Shown: positions 34,944 to 43,871, counted from the first letter of the stretch. The stretch: 54,762 nucleotides of DNA from an uncultured delta proteobacterium (GCA_903892415.1 CAITIQ010000411.1:1-54762), one strand, 5' to 3'. Translations and numbers: made by a program. The notes: generated from the letters alone by a model not told the origin.

Positions 34944-35393
34944 ATGAAAGAGAAAGAATCATCCGTTTCGACACACGAAACAAAGCCAGAGACGTCGGCT
35001 CTCGTGCCCTCAGACCGGGCTTCGCCGTACCCCGTATCGCGGCTTGCCCCGGCTTTTGAACTTGTCGACCTAGCCCGCGAGATCCAAGAGGCCGACAAAC
35101 TGCTCGGTGTGGTGGTGAGCGGCCAACTCGACGTGATCGCGGATCAGATCCGCAGCCTTCAAGCAAAAGCGCGGGAACTGCTGCAGAGGGCGGAAATGAA
35201 CGCGCAGCTCCATCGTGCGGCGTGCAACCTCAAAAAGCGGCCGGGTCACATCTACCACCTATACCGACGCAGCGAGCAGGAGATCTACTTCTCGCTCCTG
35301 TCGCCCGAGGAGTGGGGTGGCGCACCGCCCCACCCGCACGAGGGCGCCTACCGCTTGGAACTCGATATGTCCTTCACACGTGTCGAGGCCTGA
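34944..35393 (+). CDS. DUF2452 family protein
   Basis: A 149-residue cytoplasmic protein. The C-terminal half has the DUF2452 signature: G-H-I-Y-H-L-Y-R-R, then I-Y-F-S-L-L-S-P-E-E-W-G-G, then a Y-R-L-E-L-D-M-S-F end. The middle (about 40-90) is a long amphipathic helix with A-K-A-R-E-L-L. The family occurs in bacteria and eukaryotes and has no known function. The ATG chosen begins M-K-E-K-E; upstream frame runs antisense into the kinase gene and was rejected. The last 46 bases overlap the end of the convergent M74 endopeptidase gene. Confidence 0.82.
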   Translation: MKEKESSVSTHETKPETSALVPSDRASPYPVSRLAPAFELVDLAREIQEADKLLGVVVSGQLDVIADQIRSLQAKARELLQRAEMNAQLHRAACNLKKRPGHIYHLYRRSEQEIYFSLLSPEEWGGAPPHPHEGAYRLELDMSFTRVEA

Positions 35394-36160
35394 GGCTTCG
35401 CCCGAGGCCGCGGGCCGCTTTGCTTGCTTTTGGCTTGCCGGCTCTTGGCCTTGGGCTTGGCTGCGACCTTGGCGAAGTTCTCGCAAGATTCCGAGCGCGT
35501 CGGGCAAGCGACGCGAACGTGGAAATGATCATCGTGCGGAAGCGCGTTCTTCGGCTGAATCAGCACCTCTGCGGCTCTCCGCCGCACGGACTCTGACGCT
35601 CCCGAGCTAGCGGCCACCTCGAGCATTCGCTTCTTGAGGTGGGAGGCAACGAAGATTTGCAGCACGCGCGCGCTCGGGTCGCTCAGCCAGGCCTCCACCA
35701 ACGCCCAGCTTCGTTCAGCGTCGAACGTCACGCCCTTCATATTGGCCGCTCGGAAGTCCTCTTCGATCTTCGCGAAGCGCGGGGCAACAAAGGCCGTTTT
35801 CCCTTTACGTAAGTAGAACGCTACGTCAGCGTCGCGGCCGCTCTCGTGCGACTTGTGGCCGTCAATATCGCCGCCCCCGCGCTTCGACAGGTCTGCCACC
35901 GTGAGCACTGAGCCAGGGTGCGACTTGGCCACCTTGGCAGCGCTCCTCGTGAGCATATCCACAAGCTCGGGCACTCCCCAACGATGCCCACCGACTGAGC
36001 GTAGGCTGGAGGAGCTCTTGAGCTGCTTGCCTCCCTGCAGCTGACCTTCATTCGGCGAGCCAACGCTTCGCGCGTGGGGCGGCCTTGGTTGCTTGGCTTC
36101 TGCGGGCAGTGCAGTCGCTGAAACCAGCAGCAAGGAAGCAACGAGCGCCGCAAGCCTCAT
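35348..36160 (-). CDS. Penicillin-insensitive murein endopeptidase (M74, MepA family)
   Basis: A 270-residue exported zinc peptidase with signal peptide A-A-L-V-A-S-L-L-L-V-S-A-T-A-L-P-A-E-A. The active site has S104-H105-x-x-G108-R-D-A-D112 and H209-D-D-H212-F-H214, the two zinc-binding regions of MepA-type enzymes. Family members cut D-alanyl-meso-diaminopimelate cross-links in peptidoglycan and are not blocked by penicillin. The length matches E. coli MepA, but the last 40 residues are a Lys/Arg/Ser-rich tail that could bind the wall or nucleic acid. The start was set at the ATG that gives the signal; 130 extra upstream codons are open but overlap the neighbour. Its 3-prime end overlaps the DUF2452 gene. 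Confidence 0.88.
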   Translation of the reverse strand: MRLAALVASLLLVSATALPAEAKQPRPPHARSVGSPNEGQLQGGKQLKSSSSLRSVGGHRWGVPELVDMLTRSAAKVAKSHPGSVLTVADLSKRGGGDIDGHKSHESGRDADVAFYLRKGKTAFVAPRFAKIEEDFRAANMKGVTFDAERSWALVEAWLSDPSARVLQIFVASHLKKRMLEVAASSGASESVRRRAAEVLIQPKNALPHDDHFHVRVACPTRSESCENFAKVAAKPKAKSRQAKSKQSGPRPRAKPQASTRVKDISSSKR

Positions 36161-36244
36161 TGTGCCGGTTGTAGCGCTCAGCCTGGGTGAGAGCAACTTA
36201 TCGAACTCTTGGCTCCCCGCGGGCTGCTGCACTAGAGGGCACTC

Positions 36245-36721
36245 ATGCGTCGTCTCAACGAGTCGGTGGTTTTGTCCTGCGATACCGAGAAGTACTGGCA
36301 GCTTTTCTGGGATGAAGCGGCGATGCGCAGGCTGTACCTTGAGGGGCTCGGGTTCCGCGCTTTCACCGTGCTCGAGAAGACGGAGACGGAGCGGCGGCTC
36401 AAAATTCAGCCGAAGATGAACCTCCCCGGTGCGGTGGAGAAGTTGCTCGGTCCGACCTTCGCGTACGAGGAGATTGGCACGCTCGACCGCAGTCGCAACG
36501 AGTGGAAGTGGCGGATGAAGAGCCCGCTCGGCGACAAGCTCCTGTCGCATGGAGTAGTTCGTCTCGAGCGCGGCGGTGAAGGCTCGGTGAAGCGCGTCGA
36601 TGAAGTCACGATCGAGGCCAACATTTTTGGCTTGTCCACGGTGATCGAGTCAGCGGCGGAGAAGGAGCTCCGCGCCGCTTGGCCCAAAGAGTTCGAGTGG
36701 TGGCGCGCTCAGCTGGGTTAG
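36245..36721 (+). CDS. DUF2505 family protein (START/SRPBCC-like fold)
   Basis: A 158-residue cytoplasmic protein. It begins with R-R-L-N-E-S-V-V-L-S-C-D-T-E-K-Y-W, then W-D-E-A-x-M-R-R-L-Y, and ends with A-W-P-K-E-F-E-W-W-R. This matches DUF2505, a family predicted to have an SRPBCC lipid- or ligand-binding fold. No catalytic residues are known. It precedes the two-cysteine repeat genes by 73 bases in the same direction, but the size of the gap makes co-transcription uncertain. Confidence 0.72.
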   Translation: MRRLNESVVLSCDTEKYWQLFWDEAAMRRLYLEGLGFRAFTVLEKTETERRLKIQPKMNLPGAVEKLLGPTFAYEEIGTLDRSRNEWKWRMKSPLGDKLLSHGVVRLERGGEGSVKRVDEVTIEANIFGLSTVIESAAEKELRAAWPKEFEWWRAQLG

Positions 36722-36794
36722 GCGGCCCTCTTGCGGATACCGCTCCGGGCGGGTTTGCCGGCTCGCTCGAGCCTCGGTTGTGTAGAGTGTCGGC

Positions 36795-38150
36795 GTGCGC
36801 CTGCTGACTGCAGCCTTTGCGGTGACCACCCTCTTGGCGACGCTGCCGGTTTTGGAGGCTTTCTCCGCCGAGCGTGCGGCAGCGGGCGAAGTGTTAGCGA
36901 CTGTGGAAGAGCGCCGCACGCTCGACGCGATGAGGGACGCTGGCGGCACTTCAGTTCAGCGGCGCACGGCCTTTCTCGAAGCCGGTCGCATCATGGAGTT
37001 GGCCAGTGTGGCGAGCGAACCTGCGCGCTGTGCCCTGTTTGTACTCTCAAGCACGAGGAACCTGAGCTTCTCGGCGAGCCTCGTGAGCTCGAAGCAACCG
37101 GCCGAAGTTGCGTTGGCACAACTACGCGATGCCTCCGACGGCGGCGGGTCCAAGGTCAGCGAGAACGGCCTCTTGCTGCTGCACAACTGCGCGGATTCGG
37201 CCGAGGACGCGCGCGAGGCGGGGGTGCTTGCGAGGATGAGTTCAGCGCGCGGTACCGTCACTGCGCTGGGTACCATCGTTTCACGCAGCTTTGACGTCGG
37301 CGAGTTTGAAAGGCGGCTACGCCGCGAGCTTGGCCTCCTCGACGGCCCTGCGCCCGCGCGGATCGATCTGGGCCCACCGCTGCGCGCCGAGCCGCTGTCC
37401 CAACGGCGAGCACGAGGCGCCGCGCGCGCGCGGGCGGCCGGCGCGAGCAACGTCCTCGTGAGCGAAGGCCGATCCGATTCGGTCGGGGAGGGCGTCGCCG
37501 AGTTGGTCCTGACGAGGGGCTGCCACACAGTGGGCGTCTATTCGGCGGACGGCAGTGGCGCTCAAGACGTCGACGCTGAACTCGTCGATGCGGAGACCAC
37601 CGAGCGCCTCGACCGTGATCGTTCGGAGCTGCCCGACGCTTTCTTGTCGGTCTGCGTGATGCGTCGCCGCGCGGTGCGCGTGAGCTGGCGCGGCGGTCTT
37701 CCTGCGCAGAAGGTGCTGCTCGAAGATGCCGTCTCGTCGATCGGCGTAGGCATTCCGGAGGCGTACGGCGAGCGCGCTGCCGCCGGGTTTGCCGCGCTCT
37801 TTCACGAGCGCGAGACCGCAAGTCCAAGCGTCGAGCCCATCTTCGAGACCATGGGTGCGCAGGGAAACGTCGAGCTGACGATAGGGGTTGAGCCGGGGCG
37901 CTGTTACCTCGCGGCCGCGTCGCTGATTCGAGGCTCCTCACGCGGGATTCGGTTGACCGCTGGGGATGAAGCGAGAGCGAGCGTCGTTGAAACTCAGGCA
38001 GGGAATGACGCTGGACTCGTACACTTCTGCGCCAACAGCGAGGACGCTTCCCTGGTGGTGGACGTTCCCGGGGGATCGATTGCCTGGGTTGGCGTCGTTT
38101 GGCTTTTGGGCGCACAGACGCTCAATGGCGCTCGCGAGAGCGAGCCATGA
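36795..38150 (+). CDS. Exported protein with three two-cysteine beta repeats (first of pair)
   Basis: A 451-residue protein with a signal peptide (R-L-L-T-A-A-F-A-V-T-T-L-L-A). Apart from the linker at about 180-225, it is built from three similar units, each with a Cys after a G-x-C or A-R-C turn and a second Cys 40-50 residues later. The second Cys lies in L-L-H-N-C, L-S-V-C and L-V-H-F-C, followed by a strand pair. The repeats resemble those in the next gene and look like a PPC- or jelly-roll-type beta sandwich. The start is GTG. Its stop overlaps the next start (ATGA). I do not recognise a named family. Confidence 0.62.
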   Translation: MRLLTAAFAVTTLLATLPVLEAFSAERAAAGEVLATVEERRTLDAMRDAGGTSVQRRTAFLEAGRIMELASVASEPARCALFVLSSTRNLSFSASLVSSKQPAEVALAQLRDASDGGGSKVSENGLLLLHNCADSAEDAREAGVLARMSSARGTVTALGTIVSRSFDVGEFERRLRRELGLLDGPAPARIDLGPPLRAEPLSQRRARGAARARAAGASNVLVSEGRSDSVGEGVAELVLTRGCHTVGVYSADGSGAQDVDAELVDAETTERLDRDRSELPDAFLSVCVMRRRAVRVSWRGGLPAQKVLLEDAVSSIGVGIPEAYGERAAAGFAALFHERETASPSVEPIFETMGAQGNVELTIGVEPGRCYLAAASLIRGSSRGIRLTAGDEARASVVETQAGNDAGLVHFCANSEDASLVVDVPGGSIAWVGVVWLLGAQTLNGARESEP

Positions 38151-39784
38151 GGCGCTTCTTCCCATTGATCCTTCCGCTCCTCGCCGGCTGCGTCGAGCCT
38201 CCTCCGGTCTGTCCGGCCGCGCCGTTGCACGTCGTAGAATCGCCGCCCTCGGTCTTGCTCGACAAGGTCGCTCTTGCTTCTGAGGCCAGCGGAGCTGGCG
38301 GCTTCGTCGGCATCTCCGAGGCGCTGCTCGCCGAGGGCGACCGAGTCGGTGACTTCTTTACGGCCCCAGCGAAGGCGTGTTTCGTCGTCTACGCTCGCGC
38401 AACCGAGGGCGTCCGTGATTTGGACCTTTTCGTTTTCGGCGATGACGGCAGCGCGCTGGCCTCGGATGAAGGCGGCTCGGCCCAAGGCGCGATCATGATC
38501 TGTCCGCCGTTTCCGGAGCGCGTGTTCGCTTCCGCGCGCGTAGCGAGCGGAGCAGGTCGGGTGGCGATCGGGGCGCACTCGGTTCCGCTCGATCGAGCGG
38601 TGGCCGTCGCGGGCGCGGTCAATGCCAGGGTCCCTGGCGAGGAGTCTGGTCGGCTCGAGAGTTGGCCGGGGCTCGAGCTGAAGCTGGCTGCCCATCGCAA
38701 ACGGTTGGGCGCGACCTGGGAGGACATTCGTCGCTTCGCCACGGTGGTGGATCCGCGCGCCGCTACGCGAGCAACGGTGCCCATCGCGGCTCAAACGTGC
38801 ATCGACGTATTGGCCGTTCCTTCGGAGGAGGTTCCTTCGCTCGAGCTGATGGTCGAGGGCGAGAGCGGTCGTGTCGTAGCCCGTGGCGAGGCACACGGTC
38901 GCGATCGCGCTTTGGTCATGTGCTCCGAGCTCGGCGAGTCGGTGACGCTGGTGCTGCGGCCGCGCAACACCAGCGGACATGTGGCGTTGATCGTCGGCAA
39001 ATCGCGCGGCTTGATTGCTCCAGAACTCGCGAGTTCGGTGGTGGTGCGACGAGCAACGCCGAAGGGTACGGCAGAGGCCGCTCGGGAGGCGTTCGAGGCC
39101 GAGATCGGAGACCTCTGGGGCAAGCCCAGCACGGTCGGTAAGGGCGTGGCGGTGGTAGGCGCGCGTGTGAGCGTGCCGGTCAAGCTCCCGGCGGGTTGTT
39201 CGCGTATCGATGTCCACGCTGGCGAGCCGCTCGGTCCGTTCGATGTTGGGTTGTGGAAGGGTGATGGCGTGCTTTTGGGTGAAAGCGCCGCGGGGCTGCG
39301 AGCAACGGTGGTTGCGTGTACCGACAAGCCCGTCGAGGCGAGGCTCGACGTTGGGTCTGACGGTAGGCCAGGCCCATTCGTGGTGGAGCGTCGTACGTTG
39401 GCCACGCCGAAAGCCACACTGCTCGCTCACCCTCTTGCGTTAGCGCGCCTGTTCGAGCGCTTGCGCGGTCTCGATGAACCCACTCCCGTAGAGCTGGGCA
39501 CTGCCGTCGCCGTGGAGTTGCCAGCCCGTCGTCGTCTCGACACCACCTTTGAGCTCGCTGCAGGGGAGTGCCTGGAGCCTGTGGTCGCGCTCGACGACGA
39601 GACCAGCGGCGGTATCGACTTGCGGCTGGTGAACGAGGCAACCTCGGACAACATCCTCGGCCGCGGGCGCTTCGTCGCGAGTCAACGGCTGTGCGTGAGT
39701 GAAGCCGCACGCGTGCGGCTCGAGCTCCGCGCCGACCATGGACCGCAAAAGGGATTGCTTCTGGTGCGCAGAAGCAAGCCCTAG
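38147..39784 (+). CDS. Lipoprotein with four two-cysteine beta repeats (second of pair)
   Basis: A 545-residue lipoprotein: R-R-F-F-P-L-I-L-P-L-L-A-G-C with lipidated Cys at about 15. Four repeats of roughly 110-130 residues each show a first Cys (K-A-C-F, Q-T-C-I, A-G-C-S, G-E-C-L) and a second about 40 residues later (I-M-I-C, L-V-M-C, V-V-A-C, R-L-C-V), then strand-rich sequence. The same unit is seen three times in the preceding protein. Some strands, such as D-L-D-L-F-V-F, are like PPC domains. The two genes overlap by four bases, so the proteins are probably made together and may interact at the surface. Function unknown. Confidence 0.65.
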   Translation: MRRFFPLILPLLAGCVEPPPVCPAAPLHVVESPPSVLLDKVALASEASGAGGFVGISEALLAEGDRVGDFFTAPAKACFVVYARATEGVRDLDLFVFGDDGSALASDEGGSAQGAIMICPPFPERVFASARVASGAGRVAIGAHSVPLDRAVAVAGAVNARVPGEESGRLESWPGLELKLAAHRKRLGATWEDIRRFATVVDPRAATRATVPIAAQTCIDVLAVPSEEVPSLELMVEGESGRVVARGEAHGRDRALVMCSELGESVTLVLRPRNTSGHVALIVGKSRGLIAPELASSVVVRRATPKGTAEAAREAFEAEIGDLWGKPSTVGKGVAVVGARVSVPVKLPAGCSRIDVHAGEPLGPFDVGLWKGDGVLLGESAAGLRATVVACTDKPVEARLDVGSDGRPGPFVVERRTLATPKATLLAHPLALARLFERLRGLDEPTPVELGTAVAVELPARRRLDTTFELAAGECLEPVVALDDETSGGIDLRLVNEATSDNILGRGRFVASQRLCVSEAARVRLELRADHGPQKGLLLVRRSKP

Positions 39785-39811
39785 CTAGCGGTCTTCAGGC
39801 TGTTACGCCGC

Positions 39812-41503
39812 TCAGGGGGTGCAGACCCCGGTGCCCATGTTGCACATCGCAGCGCCAATGCCGGTGCAATCGAGATTGTCGTTGCAACCGCAGATGTTGG
39901 TGCCCAGACAGTCATGCCCGTCGTTGTTGGTCGCACACTCCGTGTCGAGCACGCACTCGACACAGGTATTCATACCAACCAAGCAAGCGGGCGTCGGCGC
40001 GCTGCAGCCGCTGTTGTTGATGCAATCCACACACGTGGCGGTGGCCACGACGCACTGCTCACCGACGGCGCAGCCGCCCGTTGCATCACAGTTTATGCAG
40101 GTGTTGGTGGCGGTGTTGCACTGGTCATTGGTGCCATTGCAGCCGCCATCATCGACGCAATCGACGCAGTCGTTGGTGGTGAGATTGCACTGATCCGTCC
40201 CGCTACAGCCGGCGTTACTCAAGCAATCGACGCAGGTGTTGTTGGCGGTGTCGCACTGTTCCCCGTTGGGGCAGCCCGCGTCGGTCGTGCAATCGACGCA
40301 GGTGTTGTTGACGGTGTTGCACTGTTGACCCGGCGCACACCCGGAGTCATTGATGCAGTCGACGCAGGTGGCAGAGGCGACGACGCATTGCTCGCCTGCC
40401 AAGCAGCCGCCAGTTGCATCGCAGTTCACACATTGGTTCGTTGCGGTGTTGCACTGGTCATTGGGTGCCGAGCAACCCGCATCGCTGGTGCAATCAACAC
40501 AGGTGTTTGTGGCGGTGTTGCACTGGCCGTTCATGCCGGAACAGCCTGCGTCGGTGGTGCAATCTACGCAGGCTCCGCTGCCGTTGCATTGTCCGGCCGC
40601 CGGTGGGTTGCAGCTGATATTGGCGGCGATGTTGACGGTGGAGGCCATCCCGTTCGAGCATGACGGGGCAACACAGTTGTTGGGCGTGGCGTCGTCCGCG
40701 GGGTCGCTGTTGTCCGCTCCGGACACGGCGTTGACCGAGGTGCCGTCGCAGACGAGCTGCTGGCAGTTACCATCCACGCCGTCATCGCCGAAAGGCGCGG
40801 CGGCAACCGGTACAGTTTCGCACATGCCGGCGTTGCAGGCCGGGTCTCCACAGTCGGTGTCGAGCCCAGGATCCGTGCAGTCCCCAGCGTCGTTGCAGGA
40901 GCAAGAGCCGTTCAAACATTGGAAGGCGCCGCCACGGCCGCAGGCGTTCGTGTTGTTGCTGAGCGTCGGCATTCCGGCGGCATCGCAGCCCTCGGTCGTG
41001 CAGGGGTTACCGTCCTCATCGGTCGGAATGTCGGCCTCGTCGGGCGCCGTGCCGGGGACGTCGCCGTTGCAGGCGGGCTGCTGGCAATCGTTGGGCACGT
41101 TTGCAGGCAGCTGGGTCGGATCGGGCATCGTCCCGGGGGTGCTGCCGTTGCAGATGGGCACCTTGCAATCCTGTGGCACGTCTGTCGGAAGGTCGGTTGG
41201 GGCCGGATTCGAGACCTGCTCGGTTCCTTCGCAAACGTTCTCTTTACAGTCGCCATCGACCTGAACGAGCGTGAAAACCTCCGCCGCAGGGTGCAGACAA
41301 TTGCCCTCGACGTCGCAAACATCGTCGGTGCACGGGTTGTCGTCGTCGCAGTCGACTCCGCCGCAAACGTCTCCGCCGGTCCCGCCGGTTCCACCAGTTC
41401 CACCCCCACCGACAGAACGGAAACGTTCGAAGTCTTGGAGGCACCCCGAGCTAGCGAGCATCAAAAGCGGGAGAGCAACAAACGCGGATAGTCGAAGTGC
41501 CAA
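39812..41503 (-). CDS. Lipoprotein with tandem Cys-rich repeats
   Basis: A 563-residue protein. The start chosen is TTG, which has GAGG five bases upstream and gives A-L-R-L-S-A-F-V-A-L-P-L-L-M-L-A-S-S-G-C, a clear lipoprotein signal. A Gly/Thr linker follows, then Cys-rich modules (D-D-N-P-C-T-D-D-V-C type) to about residue 290. After that come about eleven tandem repeats of 18-22 residues, consensus C-x-[DN]-C-x-x-[DN]-x-G-C-x-x-x-x-x-Q-C-x-x-x-x-N-x-C. The Cys number implies a rigid disulfide-bonded rod at the surface. Similar metazoan-like Cys-rich repeat proteins are frequent in myxobacteria; ligand unknown. It is divergent from the PEGA kinase gene. Confidence 0.78.
   Translation of the reverse strand: MALRLSAFVALPLLMLASSGCLQDFERFRSVGGGGTGGTGGTGGDVCGGVDCDDDNPCTDDVCDVEGNCLHPAAEVFTLVQVDGDCKENVCEGTEQVSNPAPTDLPTDVPQDCKVPICNGSTPGTMPDPTQLPANVPNDCQQPACNGDVPGTAPDEADIPTDEDGNPCTTEGCDAAGMPTLSNNTNACGRGGAFQCLNGSCSCNDAGDCTDPGLDTDCGDPACNAGMCETVPVAAAPFGDDGVDGNCQQLVCDGTSVNAVSGADNSDPADDATPNNCVAPSCSNGMASTVNIAANISCNPPAAGQCNGSGACVDCTTDAGCSGMNGQCNTATNTCVDCTSDAGCSAPNDQCNTATNQCVNCDATGGCLAGEQCVVASATCVDCINDSGCAPGQQCNTVNNTCVDCTTDAGCPNGEQCDTANNTCVDCLSNAGCSGTDQCNLTTNDCVDCVDDGGCNGTNDQCNTATNTCINCDATGGCAVGEQCVVATATCVDCINNSGCSAPTPACLVGMNTCVECVLDTECATNNDGHDCLGTNICGCNDNLDCTGIGAAMCNMGTGVCTP
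39950..40590 (-). repeat. Tandem 54-66 base repeats encoding Cys-rich units
   Basis: About eleven imperfect direct repeats. They share plus-strand cores such as CAGGTGTT, GGTGTTGCACTG and GCAATCGACGCAGG at regular spacing, matching the protein repeats of the Cys-rich lipoprotein. Two pairs of units are nearly identical in DNA, indicating recent duplication or gene conversion. The end points given are approximate. Confidence 0.7.
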
Positions 41504-41538
41504 GTGAACCTCGCGAGCAGGAGTATGGCGGCAGCATA

Positions 41539-41550
41539 CAGGTAAACCTG
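41539..41550. promoter_or_regulatory. Short inverted repeat in the Cys-rich lipoprotein / kinase divergent region
   Basis: CAGGT and ACCTG flank AA within the 144-base divergent region between the starts at 41503 and 41648. It could be an operator, but a 5-base arm is easily found by chance. Confidence 0.2.
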
Positions 41551-41647
41551 CCGTTCTCACAAACCCTGGTCCCTTCTCTCGCGCGCAGCCCGCGCGCTTG
41601 CTGTGACGATCCATTGACGCTAGGCTCTAAGAACTCCTCGGGGGAAT

Positions 41648-43810
41648 GTGGCCACAGCAAACCCGCTTCAGCAACCAGCGCCCAGTGCGAGCAACGTGCT
41701 CGGGAAATTCAAGCTCATCGCCGAGCTGGGGCGCGGTGGCATGTCCGAGGTCTACCTGGCTGTCATCGCCGGTCCTGCGGGCTTCAACAAGCTCGTGGTC
41801 GTCAAGCTGATCAAGGCTGAACTCGCGGAAGATCCTGACTTCATCAGTATGTTCTTGGAGGAGGCGCGCCTTTCCGCACGGCTCAGCCACCCCAACGTCG
41901 TCCAGACCAACGAGGTCGGCGAGTTCAATGGCCGCTACTACATCGCGATGGAGTACCTGGAGGGCCAGGCCTACAGCCGGATTCTCCATCGCTTGGGCCG
42001 AGATCGAGGGCTGCCGCTGGGCATGTCCCTCAGAACCCTGAGTGACGTCTTGCAGGGCCTTCACTACGCCCACGAGCTAGCGGACTTTGATGGCTCGCCA
42101 CTCGGCGTCGTGCATCGAGACGTTACGCCCCACAACGTTTTCATCACCTATGACGGTCAGGTGAAAGTGGTGGACTTCGGCATCGCCAAGGCGATGAACT
42201 CCTCGCACGAGACGCGGACCGGCATGCTCAAAGGCAAAGTCGGCTACATGGCGCCCGAGCAGGCTCGCGGCGAGCGCGTGGGTCGTCGCGCAGACATCTT
42301 CAGCGTGGGCGTCATGTTGTGGGAAGCCGCCGTTGGTAAGCGCCTTTGGAAGGGCCTAAACGAGGTACAGATCCTTCATCAGTTGCTCTCCGGGGAGATC
42401 CCGTCGCCACGGTCGATGCGCCCGGACATCTCCCTCCAACTCGAGAGCATCATCATGAAGGCCGTGGCAATGGACCGCGACCGTCGCCACTCCACCGCGC
42501 TCGAGTTGCAGAGTGAGCTCGACGAGCTGATGGACTCAGGCAGTGAGCGCTCTACGCTGCGTGAAGTTGGGCGCTTGCTTTCAACGACATTCGAAGATGA
42601 GCGTCGCAAGCTGAAGGGCATCATCGAGCAGCAGGTCGCCAAGTCGTCGATGTTGGCCACGGGGCTCTACCAGCAGATGCCGTTGCCCGCCGTCGAGCAG
42701 CCGAACTTCACCGGCGAGGTGCCGCGCCTTTCGATGGGGCCCATGTCCGGGTCGATGGGCTCTCATACCGGTGCCTCCAACAGCTTTCAGCCGCAATACA
42801 CTGGCCAACAGCAGGTGAGCCCGTCCTTTCAGGGCCATCAACCTTCCTATTCGCACACCGGAGCTCAGCCGAGTGCGCAACAGTTCGCCCATCAAACAGG
42901 CTCGTTTCAGAATCAGGGCCAGCATAGCCCTGTACCCCACCCCAGCAGCTCCCACCCTGGTCACGGCTCGCACCCTGGTAGCGGCTCGCACCCAGGGCAC
43001 TCGCACGTAGCGAGTGGCTCTCACCCAGGAGTTTCGCACCAAGGGGGCCATAGCTTCTCAGGCTCCTATCCGGGCGCCGGCTCGCATCCTGGGCTGCAGA
43101 GTTCAATCCCGCGCTTCTCTCCGCCAATGAGCGGTAGTGAGCCCGGCCACAGCTCGCAACCAAGCTTCTCCAACTCGATCAATCACGCCAGTGTTGCAAC
43201 TCCCCGCGCAACCAAGGCTTCAACCAACCGTCTGACGCTCGTCGCGCTGGGTGTGGCGGCAGCTGCAGGCGGCGCCGCTGCGCTGCTTTACGTCGGTGTT
43301 TCCAAGCCTGTTGCCGGCGCTCCCACGGGAGAGGGCGCCCCTACCAATGTTGTCGCGAGTCAGGCGGCGCCTCTGGCCGTCGCTACCGCCCCTGCAACGG
43401 CGGTCGGGACCACCGCTGCAAGTCAGAGCTCCACTCCAGCAGCCACCAGCAGCAAGATCTCGGTGAAGGTCTCTCCCGACAACGCAGACATCTTTCTCGA
43501 CGGCAAGAAGGTCGGAACCGGTAGCTATGAAGGCGTCCTCAAGGCCGATGGTAAAGAGCACGAGCTGAAGGTGGACGCTCCTGGCTACGCGTCCAAGTCG
43601 CGAGTGCTTGCGGGGACCGAGGACGTAAGTTGGGACGTGGAGTTGATTGCTGAGCGGCGCACGAGCGGCGGCCCCGTAACCAAGTCAACAGCGGCCACGC
43701 CCACGGCTGACCCGCCCCCGACCCCCACGACGACGTCCACGACGCCGCTGCGAGATAGCAAAGGCCGGGTGATTCGGCCGATTGACTCGAGTTATCCCGG
43801 CGGCAACTGA
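41648..43810 (+). CDS. Ser/Thr protein kinase with His/Ser/Gly-rich linker, transmembrane segment and PEGA domain
   Basis: A 720-residue Hanks-type kinase. The kinase domain is about 18-290, with G-R-G-G-M-S-E-V, V-V-V-K-L, H-R-D-V-T-P-H-N near 155, D-F-G near 176 and Y-M-A-P-E-Q. A low-complexity linker (about 370-520) has repeated S-H-P-G and G-S-H-P units plus Gln-rich stretches. The membrane span is about 528-552. A PEGA domain follows outside (about 601-664: I-S-V-K-V-S-P-D-N-A-D-I-F-L-D-G-K), then a Pro/Thr tail. PEGA domains are thought to bind surface or wall ligands. GTG start. The TPR-PEGA gene follows 61 bases later, repeating the kinase-TPR order at 30.5-34.9 kb. Confidence 0.94.
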   Translation: MATANPLQQPAPSASNVLGKFKLIAELGRGGMSEVYLAVIAGPAGFNKLVVVKLIKAELAEDPDFISMFLEEARLSARLSHPNVVQTNEVGEFNGRYYIAMEYLEGQAYSRILHRLGRDRGLPLGMSLRTLSDVLQGLHYAHELADFDGSPLGVVHRDVTPHNVFITYDGQVKVVDFGIAKAMNSSHETRTGMLKGKVGYMAPEQARGERVGRRADIFSVGVMLWEAAVGKRLWKGLNEVQILHQLLSGEIPSPRSMRPDISLQLESIIMKAVAMDRDRRHSTALELQSELDELMDSGSERSTLREVGRLLSTTFEDERRKLKGIIEQQVAKSSMLATGLYQQMPLPAVEQPNFTGEVPRLSMGPMSGSMGSHTGASNSFQPQYTGQQQVSPSFQGHQPSYSHTGAQPSAQQFAHQTGSFQNQGQHSPVPHPSSSHPGHGSHPGSGSHPGHSHVASGSHPGVSHQGGHSFSGSYPGAGSHPGLQSSIPRFSPPMSGSEPGHSSQPSFSNSINHASVATPRATKASTNRLTLVALGVAAAAGGAAALLYVGVSKPVAGAPTGEGAPTNVVASQAAPLAVATAPATAVGTTAASQSSTPAATSSKISVKVSPDNADIFLDGKKVGTGSYEGVLKADGKEHELKVDAPGYASKSRVLAGTEDVSWDVELIAERRTSGGPVTKSTAATPTADPPPTPTTTSTTPLRDSKGRVIRPIDSSYPGGN

Positions 43811-43825
43811 GCCCTCGGCGAGGGT
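43811..43825 (+). terminator. Hairpin directly after the PEGA kinase stop
   Basis: CCCTC and GAGGG pair around GGC immediately after the TGA, with a possible further G-T pair outside. There is no T-run. It may reduce read-through into the TPR gene or simply be a stable intergenic structure. Weak evidence. Confidence 0.3.
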
Positions 43826-43871
43826 GCAACGCCAGGTTGGCCGTTTCTCCCACGGCTGGTACCGTTTCGAC

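Noticed and set aside
35070..36550. Upstream in-frame extension of the M74 endopeptidase and an extra frame antisense to DUF2452
   Set aside because: The endopeptidase signal peptide starts at 36160, so the upstream codons are not needed; the DUF2452 strand has a recognised domain.
37994..39430. 478-codon antisense frame across the two-cysteine repeat genes
   Set aside because: Low-quality composition (many Arg, His, Ser) and no start signal; the plus-strand proteins have signal peptides and repeats.
39990..40560. Regularly spaced repeats that could look like a CRISPR array
   Set aside because: Units are coding, imperfect and adjoin without unique spacers of constant size; they match the protein repeat exactly.
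40350..41264. 304-codon plus-strand frame opposite the Cys-rich repeats
   Set aside because: Mirror image of a repeat array; the Cys-rich lipoprotein on the minus strand has a signal, ribosome site and conserved Cys spacing.
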